NCBI GenBank assembly: GCA_043228905.1
Contig: JBHGNT010000014.1
Location: 2,790,001-2,854,000 of the forward strand
Length of the DNA stretch: 64,000 nt
Direction of reading: 5' to 3'
DNA from: Azolla caroliniana
Taxonomy: Eukaryota > Polypodiophyta
Shown: positions 52,599-61,747 of the stretch, in pieces
Position numbering within the stretch: position 1 is the stretch's first letter
Layout of the letters: each line of letters starts with the position of its first letter
Position numbers and translations under genes: made by a program
Notes under the pieces: generated by a model
Seen by the model: only the letters and a program-made list of their open reading frames with translations
Told to the model about the DNA's origin: nothing
Databases searched by the model: none

Positions 52599-54347
52599 GT
52601 GAATCTTCACACACTATGTAAAAAAAATAAAAAAAAATTATTATAGATTAAATTAGTAGCTTACTATAGAAAGATGGATATACTCAAGAGCTTCAAAATG
52701 TATTTTACTATATACAAAATGGAGAAATACATACCAAGTTATGAGAAAATAAAGTTTGATTAGATAGGGAAATTAGAACTATCCCACATAGATAGGAAAG
52801 TTAAGGCCCTGGCTATATAAACACCTTGAGCTCCCTCATTTTTCATTTGTGCTAAGAGCACTTTGGCCACTTTTTCTTGATGGATGATGGTGGCCAAATT
52901 TCTTAAAACCGGAAACCGTCCGGTAAGCAAACCCGAAAAACGGGTCCGGTAAGCAAATCCGGAAACGGGCCAGTAAGCAAATCTAGAAACAGGCCGGTAT
53001 GCAATCCGGAAACCGGCTGGTATGCAAAACTGGAACCGGCCGGTATGCAAACCGGAACTAGAACGGGTATGCAAACCGGCCGGTAAGTAAAACCGGAAAC
53101 CGACCGGCAAGTAAAACCAGAATTGGCTAGCAAGCAAACCGGAACCGGAACGGGTATGCAAACCGAAAACCGGCAGGCAAGCAAAATCGGAAACCGGTCG
53201 GCAAGCAAAACCAGAACCGGCCGGCAAGCAAAACCGGAAACCGGCTGGTAAGCAAAACCGGAACCGGAACCGGCAAGCAAACCGGAACGGGCCGGCAAGC
53301 AAAACCGGAACCGATCGGCAAGCAAAACCGGAATCGGAACCGGCAAGCAAAACTGGAAACCGGCCGGTAAGCAAAACCGGAACCGGCCGGCAAGCAAAAT
53401 CAGAACCGGCCGGCAAGCAAAACCGGAACCGGAACCGGCAAGCAAACCGGAACGGGCCGGCAAGCAAAACCGGAACCGATCGGCAAGCAAAACCGGAATC
53501 GGAACCGGCAAGCAAAACCGGAAACCGGCCGGTAAGCAAAACCGGAACCGGCCGGCAAGCAAAATCAGAACCGGGCGGCAAGCAAAACCGGAACCGGAAC
53601 CGGCATGCAAACCGGAACGGGCCGGCAAGCAAAACCGGAACCGATCGGCAAGCAAAACCAGAACCGGAACCGGCAAGCAAACCGGAACCGGCCGGCAAGC
53701 AAAATGGAACCGGCTACCGGACGAGGTTGGACGCGGACGGACGAAAGATTGGATCATGCAACAAACTAAAGTAAAGTAAAGAGAACTAAAGTAAAGGCCA
53801 TGTGGACGCAAGCAACTAAAGAAGGGAGTGCATGGAAAAAGTAAAGGTCATGTGGACAGTCACATGCAACCAAAAGAAAAAGCTAGGCAACTAAAAGTAG
53901 AGGCCATGCAACAAAAAGTGGAAAGGCTATGATCAAGGGGGAACTCCATATTTATTCCATTTTTTTTCCTACACTAGGATAGACTCTCCATATTATCTTA
54001 ATTTTCTTCTCAACTCCCTTATCTTAGGGAAGCCATAACTCTCATAAACCCTAAAATTCCCTACGGAAGCCATAATACTCATATAACCTAATCCTAATCT
54101 TCCCTACGGAAGCCATATCTCTCAAAACCCCTAATTTTTCTTTTCTATTAATCTTAGTAAACCTAAAACTTCTAAATCCCAATCTTGGGACATATTGTAA
54201 TTTCTTTTTCCTTTGTTAATGAAAATTATTAAATTTCTTCTTTCTGTTAATTGTTAAAAATATAAACGCACAAATGTGATTATCCTCTGGTCGGAGGCCC
54301 TGGGGTCCTGCCTCAAGTTCGCGTATCCTCGTCGTATTTTCGCGACA
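52593..54347 (+). repeat. 3' LTR of element 1 (1755 bp)
   Basis: It matches the 5' LTR outside the minisatellite. It is 517 bp longer, almost all in the CCGG array at 52905-53710. The ends are TGTCGTGTGAATC and TTTTCGCGACA. Confidence 0.88.
52905..53710. repeat. Expanded CCGG minisatellite in 3' LTR of element 1
   Basis: About 35 copies of a 20-23 bp unit such as CCGGCAAGCAAAACCGGAAC. Higher-order repeats of about 160-190 bp are visible: GGAACGGGCCGGCAAGC recurs near 53283, 53450 and 53615. It gives long fake ORFs on the minus strand. Confidence 0.92.
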
Positions 54348-54369
54348 GCGCGTAACAACGCAACAACAT

Positions 54370-55670
54370 TTCCCCTTTAGATTTCCCCAAAATTTAGCAC
54401 ATGCATGTGCTTTCTCTTGCGTTTGGATAAATTGTTGAGTAACTTCGCATATTCTTCTCTTTCTTTGAATAAGCCTTTTATACTCATGCAAATGCTTTTG
54501 GTAATTCTCTTTATCCTTAACTACCTCCAAAAGGCAGTTTCGAGCTTTATCCATAAGGCAGTTTCGAGCTTCACGACATTCTTTATCAAACCATTTTTTC
54601 CTAAGTTTCTTGGTGCATTTCCAAGATGTGCGGTTGGTCAAAAAACATTTGTTTGTCCATGAGAGAATGACTTTCTTGAAAGCTTCCCATTTGCATTCTA
54701 GTGTGGCACCATTATATTGTATCTTTGTCATTTGTAACATATCCTCAACCATCTTGGAATAAATGGGTGTTTGCTTAAGGTTCATGCTCAAGTGCGGTTG
54801 TTTATTATCTTCAATAGCCTTCTCACAATCAAACCTATGGATACATTTGAGATCAATACATAAAGGCCTATGATCAGATTCCAATGTTCATTCACCAAGT
54901 GAGAATTTATGTATACGATCCAAAATACCTTCGGAAAGTAGCACATAGTCAATCACACTATTTTCGTTGTGTTTTCTACATGTAAAACCATTAGTGTTGG
55001 GTCATAAGGAAATACCATTTGCAATAAGCAATCCGGTTCTATTGCACATTTGTAGGAGTAACTTCCCAAATTGGTCCGGATCTTTTTCATCGCTAGAAGA
55101 GCGGCTATACATTTGCATATTCTCTTGCATCCTTGAGATATGTGGCATTAAAGATTCTTGTGAATCAAGTTGGAAACTTCTTGTACGAGCATTCATGACA
55201 CCAAAGACAATAACTTCCCCTTTGGATTTGAAATAAGCAATATCATCTTCTAGATTGGCAAACGGTTTATCTTTATCCAAACAAGCATAAAAGTTAGAAT
55301 CTTGATGAGGAATGTAACATCCAACTACAAAAGTGGGCAAATCATTAGGTGTTTCTATTTTGAGCCATATGTAGCATTTATTTTCATCATTGTTTATGAT
55401 TGACACATATTTCTTTATTTCCTTCTTAATCAAACATGCCACCCCTCCTTATCCTCTTCTTTGTCTTGGATTTTTCTTCCATATCAAAGAGTGTACATTA
55501 TAGTTTCCTAAACCTTGAATCCTTTGAGTATCATGCTCCCATGTTTCAACAAGAAGTGTGATATCTGAGTCATCGGTGAACTCCTTTATGCCAAATCCCA
55601 CATTCCATGGGTATCCATTGCAATTCCAAAAGCATAGTCGTAAAAGGCGTGGGTTAGTCTCATAGATCAC
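54370..55670 (-). pseudogene. LINE ORF2, endonuclease half
   Basis: The N-terminus (LRLCFWNCNGYPWNVG, then LVETWE) and the segment ending SDHRPLCIDL match the apurinic/apyrimidinic endonuclease fold used by LINEs to nick target DNA. The pieces are out of frame: 55449-55670, 55002-55442 and 54370-54884. The usual GDFNAR strand reads GVMNAR, losing the acidic residue. The enzyme from this copy is dead. Confidence 0.7.
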
Positions 55671-55676
55671 GTGTCC

Positions 55677-56546
55677 CTATTTGCCTACATTTCCATCTTT
55701 AGGCACATCTTTAACCTTATTTTTCAATCTTTCTTCATATGCTTTATGATGAGCATTTTGTTGTGAGATAGTACAATCTTCACTCACAAAGCATTGTGTA
55801 CCTTTGAGGTATACCCAACTATTTTCGAGTATGATCCGTCGCTTTGTATCATCTGTCATTGTGCATACAATAGGCCTTTCTCCGGAGCGAGTAACACCAT
55901 GTTTCCCAACTCGGTGTGCCCCATATACATTCACATCTGACATCCCATAATGCATGCTAAAATATTCACCAATGGCCTTTCCAAGGGATGTGGGTGTTTC
56001 CATACTCTCTTCTTTAATCCCACGGACGACAATGTTCTTTGATCGTCGTTCACGTTCTTTCAATTCTCGGACATCTATGCTTTCTATATTCTTCTCTTGA
56101 TGCATCACATGCATATTAGATGAGTTCGATAGCACATCCCCACCACATACATCGGCCCATGACTTCGTTGTACATACATTTTTCATCTCACTTACATCCC
56201 GCCTCATCGTGTCCAATTTTTCTTCTTTTAATGCTTCCTTTAACTCAATCTTGTTAAGGCGCTCATTTGTTTCAAAAGACGCTCTTTTAGATTCTTGAAT
56301 CTCTTCTTGAAGTTTTGCAACCATTTGTTTAAGACTTTCATTCTCAATGACAACACTTTTGAGCTTAGCATTCTCTTTCATTAACATCCTAATCTCTTCA
56401 CCTTGCTTGTTTATGGTTTCTTGAAGAGAAATCAAGTGACTCATAAGCATTTTGCCCATTGCATTAGAATCGAGATTTGTTGTTGATCTCGGCTCATTAT
56501 CAATCATACCCCCGAACTTTGCGGCGGTTTTACGAGTATTTTCCAT
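55677..56546 (-). CDS. LINE ORF1 protein, coiled coil plus RRM-like domain
   Basis: The ORF has 289 uninterrupted codons. Residues about 30-115 are heptad-rich (ISLQETINKQGEEIRMLMKE and similar), predicting a trimeric coiled coil. Residues about 165-270 match the L1 ORF1p RNA-binding (Transposase_22) pattern: RSKNIVVRGI, VYGAHRVGKHG, RPIVCTMTD. It would coat LINE RNA. An intact ORF1 next to a broken ORF2 is typical of a moderately old copy. Confidence 0.7.
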   Translation of the reverse strand: MENTRKTAAKFGGMIDNEPRSTTNLDSNAMGKMLMSHLISLQETINKQGEEIRMLMKENAKLKSVVIENESLKQMVAKLQEEIQESKRASFETNERLNKIELKEALKEEKLDTMRRDVSEMKNVCTTKSWADVCGGDVLSNSSNMHVMHQEKNIESIDVRELKERERRSKNIVVRGIKEESMETPTSLGKAIGEYFSMHYGMSDVNVYGAHRVGKHGVTRSGERPIVCTMTDDTKRRIILENSWVYLKGTQCFVSEDCTISQQNAHHKAYEERLKNKVKDVPKDGNVGK

Positions 56547-56752
56547 TATAGGGACAAACCCTATGGGAAGAGAGAGACAGAGAGGGAAGGAGAGAGAATG
56601 TACCTTTCACTCGATTTAGGGCTTCAAAATCTACCTCGCCACGGTAACAGAATTCAGTAAATGAACATTCTTTAGAAAGCTCTCTCAAAGAGCTTTCCAA
56701 CGAGCTATAGAACGTAGAAAATGATGGCTGGAGTGAACTTACAGAGAGCTTT

Positions 56753-56766
56753 GAAAGAGAGAGAGA

Positions 56767-56840
<74 letters not shown>
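56753..56840. repeat. (GA)n microsatellite between two LINE copies
   Basis: About 85 bp of GAGAGA separates the 5' end of LINE 1 from the 3' end of LINE 2. The equivalent 3' tail of LINE 1 is GAGAGAGAGATAGATAGATAG at 24212-24238. Confidence 0.85.
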
Positions 56841-56842
<2 letters not shown>

Positions 56843-56903
56843 TTATATTATCGTCTTCGGAGGTCAAATAGGACCTATGAGACCAAAAAATTACATTTCA
56901 CGT

Positions 56904-57654
56904 TGTCGTGCCTTTCGGCTCCGGATCGTTTGCGTGAGTCGGGTGGGAACCACCGAGGTTTTGGACTAGGAAAAAGAAGAATATGAGATGAGGCTAGTAA
57001 TGAATAGATTATTAGAAAGAGAGATAGAAATTTCGTGAATCCCACGAGTGTATTATATTCTATTAATTAATATTTAGATAAGAATATGTATTTAGATTGA
57101 AAGAAAGATATAAGAAACTTGTGAATCCCACAAGTATAGATTATATTATTTTCGTGAATCCCACGATTATATTAATCGGTTGGTGTTTTCGGAAATATAT
57201 CCAATTTCCAAATATTTCACACGCCTATTACATTGTGCTCCCCATCCTTATGTAGTGATGAGGAAGTCTTAGTAATCCATGCTTTTTCTCTAACTATAAT
57301 GCTTTTCCTATAGATAGACTATATGCTTTATCTAAAGTGATCATGCTTTTTTCTAACTTGTGCGTTTTTTATCATGCACGCTAGATGTGTATGTGTAGCT
57401 TTTTCTTTTGTTATGCGTTTTTCTAATGTTTATCCTAGCGTGAATTTACCTTTCTATGTGGGACATCTATGCTTTAACACTAATGAAATGCTAGTGTAAT
57501 GGTAAGACATTACATTATTAACATGGAGGTGCAAGGTTCGAATCTTGCCCTATGCATGTTCCATTTATTTTGCTATTTTCTTCTATTTCTTCATTTTTTA
57601 TTGAATCTAATACTATATACGTTTTTCACGTAGTGTACAAAATACACTATGACA
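56904..57654 (-). repeat. 3' LTR of element D
   Basis: Read on minus it begins TGTCATAGTGTATTTTGTACACTACG, a hairpin, and ends GGCACGACA. It carries an antisense tRNA-like module at 57488-57556 (plus strand; B-box GGTTCGAATCT) and three GTGAATCCCAC mini-hairpins. Confidence 0.85.
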
Positions 57655-57655
57655 C

Positions 57656-59680
57656 TCACCCCCTCCAAACCCGCACATCCTCCGGTATGTGCCGAAGTTG
57701 TTGGTGTTTGTTAGTCTCCTCCGTCCGGTCTCTACCCGATTGGTTTCGTTGCCGGCTCGTAGTACCCTCGACTTCTCTTGTTATGTTGACTTTGTCTCTC
57801 CATTTGGAGCACATCCATTCTTTCCACTCGAACCATTGTCGACATCCGATCCACCATAGTCTTCGTTCGCTTTTTGCATGGCCCGTTTGGTCCTTGTCAT
57901 CCGCGGTAATATCTTTTCTCGCCCTCTTTCTTTTCTTCATCAATCTCGACTTCTTTTCGGATTTTCGGTTTAGTCGGATTAGCTTACTTCCGATTCGGTC
58001 TCGTCGGATCGTCTTTCGTTTAGTTCGGCTTCCTTTCCGATTTGTATTCGGTCGATCCGGACTCGGTTGATCGGTTTTTACCGATTCAGTGCTCTTTCGG
58101 GTCGGTTTCTTTTCTTTTCTTTTCGTCCGGATTTGCTTTCTTTTCTTCGTTTTCACCTGCCTTGTCCGGTTCGACTTTCGGCACTTCTTTCCGTTGTTCG
58201 CTACGTAGGTCCTCCGATATGTGCTCGTTGTTCGGTCCTCGTGTGGTTGTAATGCATGCTTCTTTTCTCGCCGTAGCGCGTGCTTCTTTATTCGCCATAA
58301 CACGCGTTTCTTTATTCGCCGTAGAGCGTGCTCTGTATTACGCGCTTCTCCCGTCGTAGACCCGACCTCCGCATTGTCACACTTTCTTTTAGATTGGAAT
58401 TTCGGATGGATCATTTTCCATCCGAACCGACTTCCGACTTTACCTTCCTCGCCGCCATCTCCCGTCTCTCCGGTCTCACGTTGGTTCTCGGACACAACCG
58501 CCGAAGTCTCTAGATATTGTTGGCATGAATCCTCGGTTTTACCTTCTTTCGTAGTTTCACCCTTAGCATTCTTCTCGGCTATCTCTTCATCGTATTCGTC
58601 GGCTTCGACATTCGTTTTCTCTCCACCACCTTCCGTCTCTTCGGTCTCACGTTGCCTTTCGATCGCAACCGCCGGAGTCTCTGGAATCAGTGCTGGGGAA
58701 GTCTCGATATGGCAATCCGCCATTGATTCGTCCATAGCCACCTCCGATTCGATTTCGTCTTTTGTGGCTACCTCCTTAATCACATCCGCTTCACACTCTT
58801 TATCTGCATCAATTATGCAAACATCTATTATGCTTACCCCTTCTTGACCCGATGTCTCGGGCACTTGTATCCCGAAATTTCCTTCTACACTTGAATTATC
58901 GGCCTTATCCTTCGCCATCGTTCTTTCACAAGACAAGAGGGTAGCTTGTTTTACACCCTCTTCCGTCGCACCATCATGTTGTATTTCGGCCTTCATATCG
59001 GCTCCATCGTTTGTCTTCAATCGACCATCCTTCATGGGCCATGTCGTTGTTGACGAGATTCTCAGCTTCCTTTCATCATGTCTTCGGCATACCCTTTCGA
59101 CTTTGGCCCAATTTTCGGTAAGACCATTCGTACCGTCATCGTCTTCGAGTTCGATCCCGATGTCCATCCTTTCTTTTCGATCGATCGATTTTACGAACAT
59201 TAGGACTTTATCCTCTCCCACCAATCGTTGTTCCCGCTCCGAGAGTCGAGCAAAACGATGCTCGAACTCTAGGAATGCTTGTGTTGCACTTTGGTGGGTC
59301 TTCTCCGATGCCACCCATTCGTCGAATTCTCGCTGATCTTGTCCCTTTGATCTCTTGTAATCATATGCCTCTCGTAAAGCTTCTTCGAATGACCCCCATG
59401 TCGAGTTTTGTTGCCGTATCTTGTGGATTCTCTCTTGTAGCTCATCCGTGGCCACCCGATTGAAGGATGTCACTTGCAATCCTTCCGGTATCCCACATCG
59501 TATCATCTCTGCCTTGTAGTCATGTAGATAGCGTGACAGATCGTTTCCGTTGAATTGTCCGTTTCGTTGTACGAGCCGCTTTACTACCGCCGTGATCTCC
59601 GACATCACTCGTTGTTCTTGTAGCATCCGCTCGAACATCATCATCATCGTTATACTCATTGCCTCTTGTTGATTCTCCAT
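57656..59680 (-). CDS. Gag-like protein of element D, full length, with Trp-rich C-terminus
   Basis: The 674-codon ORF starts at ATG 59680 (MENQQEAMSITMMMMF) and stops one base before the 3' LTR, so coding and the polypurine tract overlap. Residues about 1-230 match the capsid-like Gag of elements A, 3 and 1. A middle acidic region has two repeats (IPETPAVAIERQRETEETEG and LETSAVVSENQRETGETG). The next 200 residues are strongly basic (Lys/Arg-rich, as KKHALRREKKHALQ). Near the end is WWIGCRQWFEWKEW then SKWRDKVNI, shared with element A. No protease, RT or integrase. The basic part could bind RNA; the Trp block is unrecognised. Confidence 0.75.
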   Translation of the reverse strand: MENQQEAMSITMMMMFERMLQEQRVMSEITAVVKRLVQRNGQFNGNDLSRYLHDYKAEMIRCGIPEGLQVTSFNRVATDELQERIHKIRQQNSTWGSFEEALREAYDYKRSKGQDQREFDEWVASEKTHQSATQAFLEFEHRFARLSEREQRLVGEDKVLMFVKSIDRKERMDIGIELEDDDGTNGLTENWAKVERVCRRHDERKLRISSTTTWPMKDGRLKTNDGADMKAEIQHDGATEEGVKQATLLSCERTMAKDKADNSSVEGNFGIQVPETSGQEGVSIIDVCIIDADKECEADVIKEVATKDEIESEVAMDESMADCHIETSPALIPETPAVAIERQRETEETEGGGEKTNVEADEYDEEIAEKNAKGETTKEGKTEDSCQQYLETSAVVSENQRETGETGDGGEEGKVGSRFGWKMIHPKFQSKRKCDNAEVGSTTGEARNTEHALRRIKKRVLWRIKKHALRREKKHALQPHEDRTTSTYRRTYVANNGKKCRKSNRTRQVKTKKRKQIRTKRKEKKPTRKSTESVKTDQPSPDRPNTNRKGSRTKRKTIRRDRIGSKLIRLNRKSEKKSRLMKKRKRARKDITADDKDQTGHAKSERRLWWIGCRQWFEWKEWMCSKWRDKVNITREVEGTTSRQRNQSGRDRTEETNKHQQLRHIPEDVRVWRG

Positions 59681-59718
59681 CTCCTTGCCACCCGCCTTCA
59701 CGTCGGGTTCACCAACTG

Positions 59719-60475
59719 TGTCGTGCCTTTCGTCTCCGGATCGTTTGCGTGAGTCGGGTGGGAACCACCGAGGTTTTGGACTAGGAGAAAGAAGAATATG
59801 AGATGAGGCTAGTAATGAATAGATTATTAGAAAGAGAGATAGAAATTTCGTGAATCCCACGAGTGTATTGTATTCTATTAATTAATATTTAGATAAGAAT
59901 ATGTATTTAGATTGAAAGAAAGATATAAGAAACTTGTGAATCCCACAAGTATAGATTATATTATTTTCGTGAATCCCACAATTATATTAATCGGTTGGTG
60001 TTTTCGGAAATATATCCAATTTCCAAATATTTCACACGCCTATTACATTGTGCTCCCCATCCTTATGTAGTGATGAGGAAGTCTTAGTAATCCATGCTTT
60101 TTCTCTAACTATAGACCCCATGCTTTTCCTATAGATAGACTATATGCTTTATCTAAAGTGATCATGCTTTTTTCTAACTTGTGCGTTTTTTATCATGCAC
60201 GCTAGATGTGTATGTGTAGCTTTTTCTTTTGTTATGCGTTTTTCTAATGTTTATCCTAGCGTGAATTTACCTTTCTATGTGGGACATCTATGCTTTAACA
60301 CTAATGAAATGCTAGTGTAATGGTAAGACATTACATTATTAACATGGAGGTGCAAGGTTCGAATCTTGCCCTATGCATGTTCCATTTATTTTGCTATTTT
60401 CTTCTATTTCTTCATTTTTTATTGAATCTAATACTATATACGTTTTTCACGTAGTGTACAAAATACACTACGACA
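59719..60475 (-). repeat. 5' LTR of element D
   Basis: Same organisation as the 3' LTR; the tRNA-like module is at 60309-60377 on the plus strand. Confidence 0.85.
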
Positions 60476-61064
60476 ACGTGATACGTGTGAAAGTGAGTAG
60501 TGACTCTCGATGTTCAAGAACTTTACCAATGAATGTTGTAATCGAGAGTGCACATTGTGGTTGTGAGAGGAATTCATGCAAAGATTGGGCTCGATCGAAG
60601 AGATGTGGAAAGTATGGTTGAATATGATCAAAGGCAGAGCATTGTATCAAAGTGTGATACTCAGACTCGCGAACTTGTTTAGGGCAAAGTGTGCATAGCC
60701 GACCACTCTCATCACTTCTGCCCCAACGCCCTGTTTCACATCACAATGCATGTGAGCAAAGTCGCATGGAAGCAATGGTTCGAATGGCAGATAACAGTAT
60801 GGGCTCTAACATGTATGGATGTGTACGATTTCCCCATTCCACAAAGAATATGGTTTTGTAGTTAGGTGCAACATGTGTAGTATAATGTGTGAAGCGTGAG
60901 CCTCCACATTTGTCCCATGTCATGATACATTGGCGTTGCAAAAATGCCTCATTTACAAAGGAATCTAATGATGCATCATGAAGCAAGTGTCTCGCATCCC
61001 ATCTACCAAACCATTTTTCTATATCTTGCATCCAACCAGAACACAAAATTTTCCTTTTATGCGT

Positions 61065-61674
61065 TGTCGAGGTATCCCTCGCGGATGCGTGGAATGAGGC
61101 GGGACCTTGGGGGTCCTGTACCGAAGAGCAAGAGAAAAGGAGAGGGGAAGAGACCCACAAGGTGCGAGCGTAGATTCACAGGGACACGGCCCTTCGACAC
61201 AGAGACGCGAGTGCGACAGCGACACAGAGAGACACAAATGTATGTAGAAATATATATAAACAAGACAAACAACAAGCACGAAGTCGGTTACAACCGAACA
61301 GGCCGGCGAACAGATGCCGATGCCTATTCGTAAACGTACAGAAAGGAAGAAGTAGGTTGGAGGTGCTGCCGGAAGCACTCGGGCATTCCTCCGAGCAGCG
61401 TGAGCCACTCGAAACCTGCACAGAAAGAAGGTATGGAGTTTGGAAGAGAGAGAAGCCTTCGGCCCGCAATCCGACAGCACTTCGTCCTCCCTTCCTTCGC
61501 GATCCCCCTCCCCTCCTTGTCTCCCTGCTTTTATAGGCAAGGAAGGAGCCGTTTCCTATTAACTTCCTACCTACCGAGGATCTTCTATGTACAACATAAG
61601 GCGCACGTGTATGAAGAGCCGGTTCCTACGCTCCGGTGCATCGATTCCGCTTGTGGACGGTTTTCTTCACGACA
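61065..61674 (-). repeat. 3' LTR of element E (610 bp)
   Basis: On minus it begins TGTCGTGAAGAAAACCG and ends CCTCGACA. TATAAAAG lies near 61532. The family phrase GGACCCCCAAGGTCCCGCC is near the end. Confidence 0.8.
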
Positions 61675-61747
61675 TCCGCCCCCACCTAACCGCGCATCCA
61701 CCGGCATGCGCCAAATTGAGTTGGGACGGTAAAAACCGGTCCAGCCT

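Larger units (their letters stand above)
31008..54347 (+). mobile_element. Autonomous tRNA-Trp LTR retrotransposon 1 (Ty3-like), split by copia
   Basis: LTRs are 31008-32245 and 52593-54347. The interior is gag-protease (32299 onward), reverse transcriptase, RNase H and integrase (49518-52380), with a copia element (34946-49517) in between. Without copia it is about 8.8 kb. TSD is GCGG on the left and GCGC on the right, one mismatch. The frame rejoins across the copia insertion (PEEERM, then FRGMLERHG). Pol has stops at 49791, 50861 and 51134 and at least two frameshifts, so this copy is dead. Confidence 0.82.
26315..54365 (+). mobile_element. Gag-only LTR element 3 (GC-rich), inside LINE 1
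   Basis: The element's own DNA is 26315-31007 plus a stub at 54348-54365; everything between is a later insertion. The 5' LTR is 26315-27091. Only the last 18 bp of the 3' LTR remain (GCGTAACAACGCAACA, against GCGTAACAACGCGACA in the 5' LTR). The flanking TSD is ACAT. A tRNA-Trp primer site follows the 5' LTR. The interior encodes a Gag related to elements A and D but no pol. Confidence 0.78.
24212..56750 (-). mobile_element. L1-like LINE copy 1, split by a 28-kb nest of insertions
   Basis: The element runs right to left: 5' UTR and ORF1 at 55677-56740, endonuclease half at 54370-55670, reverse transcriptase half at 24841-26310, and a 3' end with GA/GATA simple repeats at 24212-24243. The nest entered between 26314 and 54366. 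Target duplication ACAT occurs at 26311-26314 and 54366-54369. When one copy is removed, the frame passes smoothly from KFWGNLKGK on the right side to CVESYGDLTLHD on the left, proving one original element. ORF2 is broken by a stop next to the junction (NLY followed by TAG) and by stops in the endonuclease and 3' regions. Confidence 0.85.
56904..60475 (-). mobile_element. Gag-only LTR element D with intact Gag ORF
   Basis: The LTRs are 56904-57654 (751 bp, 3') and 59719-60475 (757 bp, 5'), differing mainly by an extra AGACCCC-type segment near 60113. TSD ACGT is at 56900-56903 and 60476-60479; joining the flanks restores the LINE sequence seen at 24298-24312. The interior (57655-59718) is almost entirely one ORF. 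The primer site is tRNA-Trp (59713 to 59696 on the minus strand). Confidence 0.9.
56757..61064 (-). mobile_element. L1-like LINE copy 2, 3' portion, split by element D and truncated by element E
   Basis: Its own DNA is 56757-56903 and 60480-61064. It matches the 3' end of LINE 1 (24212-24835) with few changes. One difference is an extra 54 bp near 60567 that LINE 1 has lost between two GGTTG repeats. The Cys/His-rich ORF2 tail is here (60600-61040). Element E cuts it at 61065. Confidence 0.8.

Noticed and set aside
52760-53811. Long minus-strand ORFs rich in CRPVPVLLAG-like repeats (also 31175-31667)
   Set aside because: They are translations of the CCGG minisatellite inside the LTRs; all frames stay open because the unit lacks stops.
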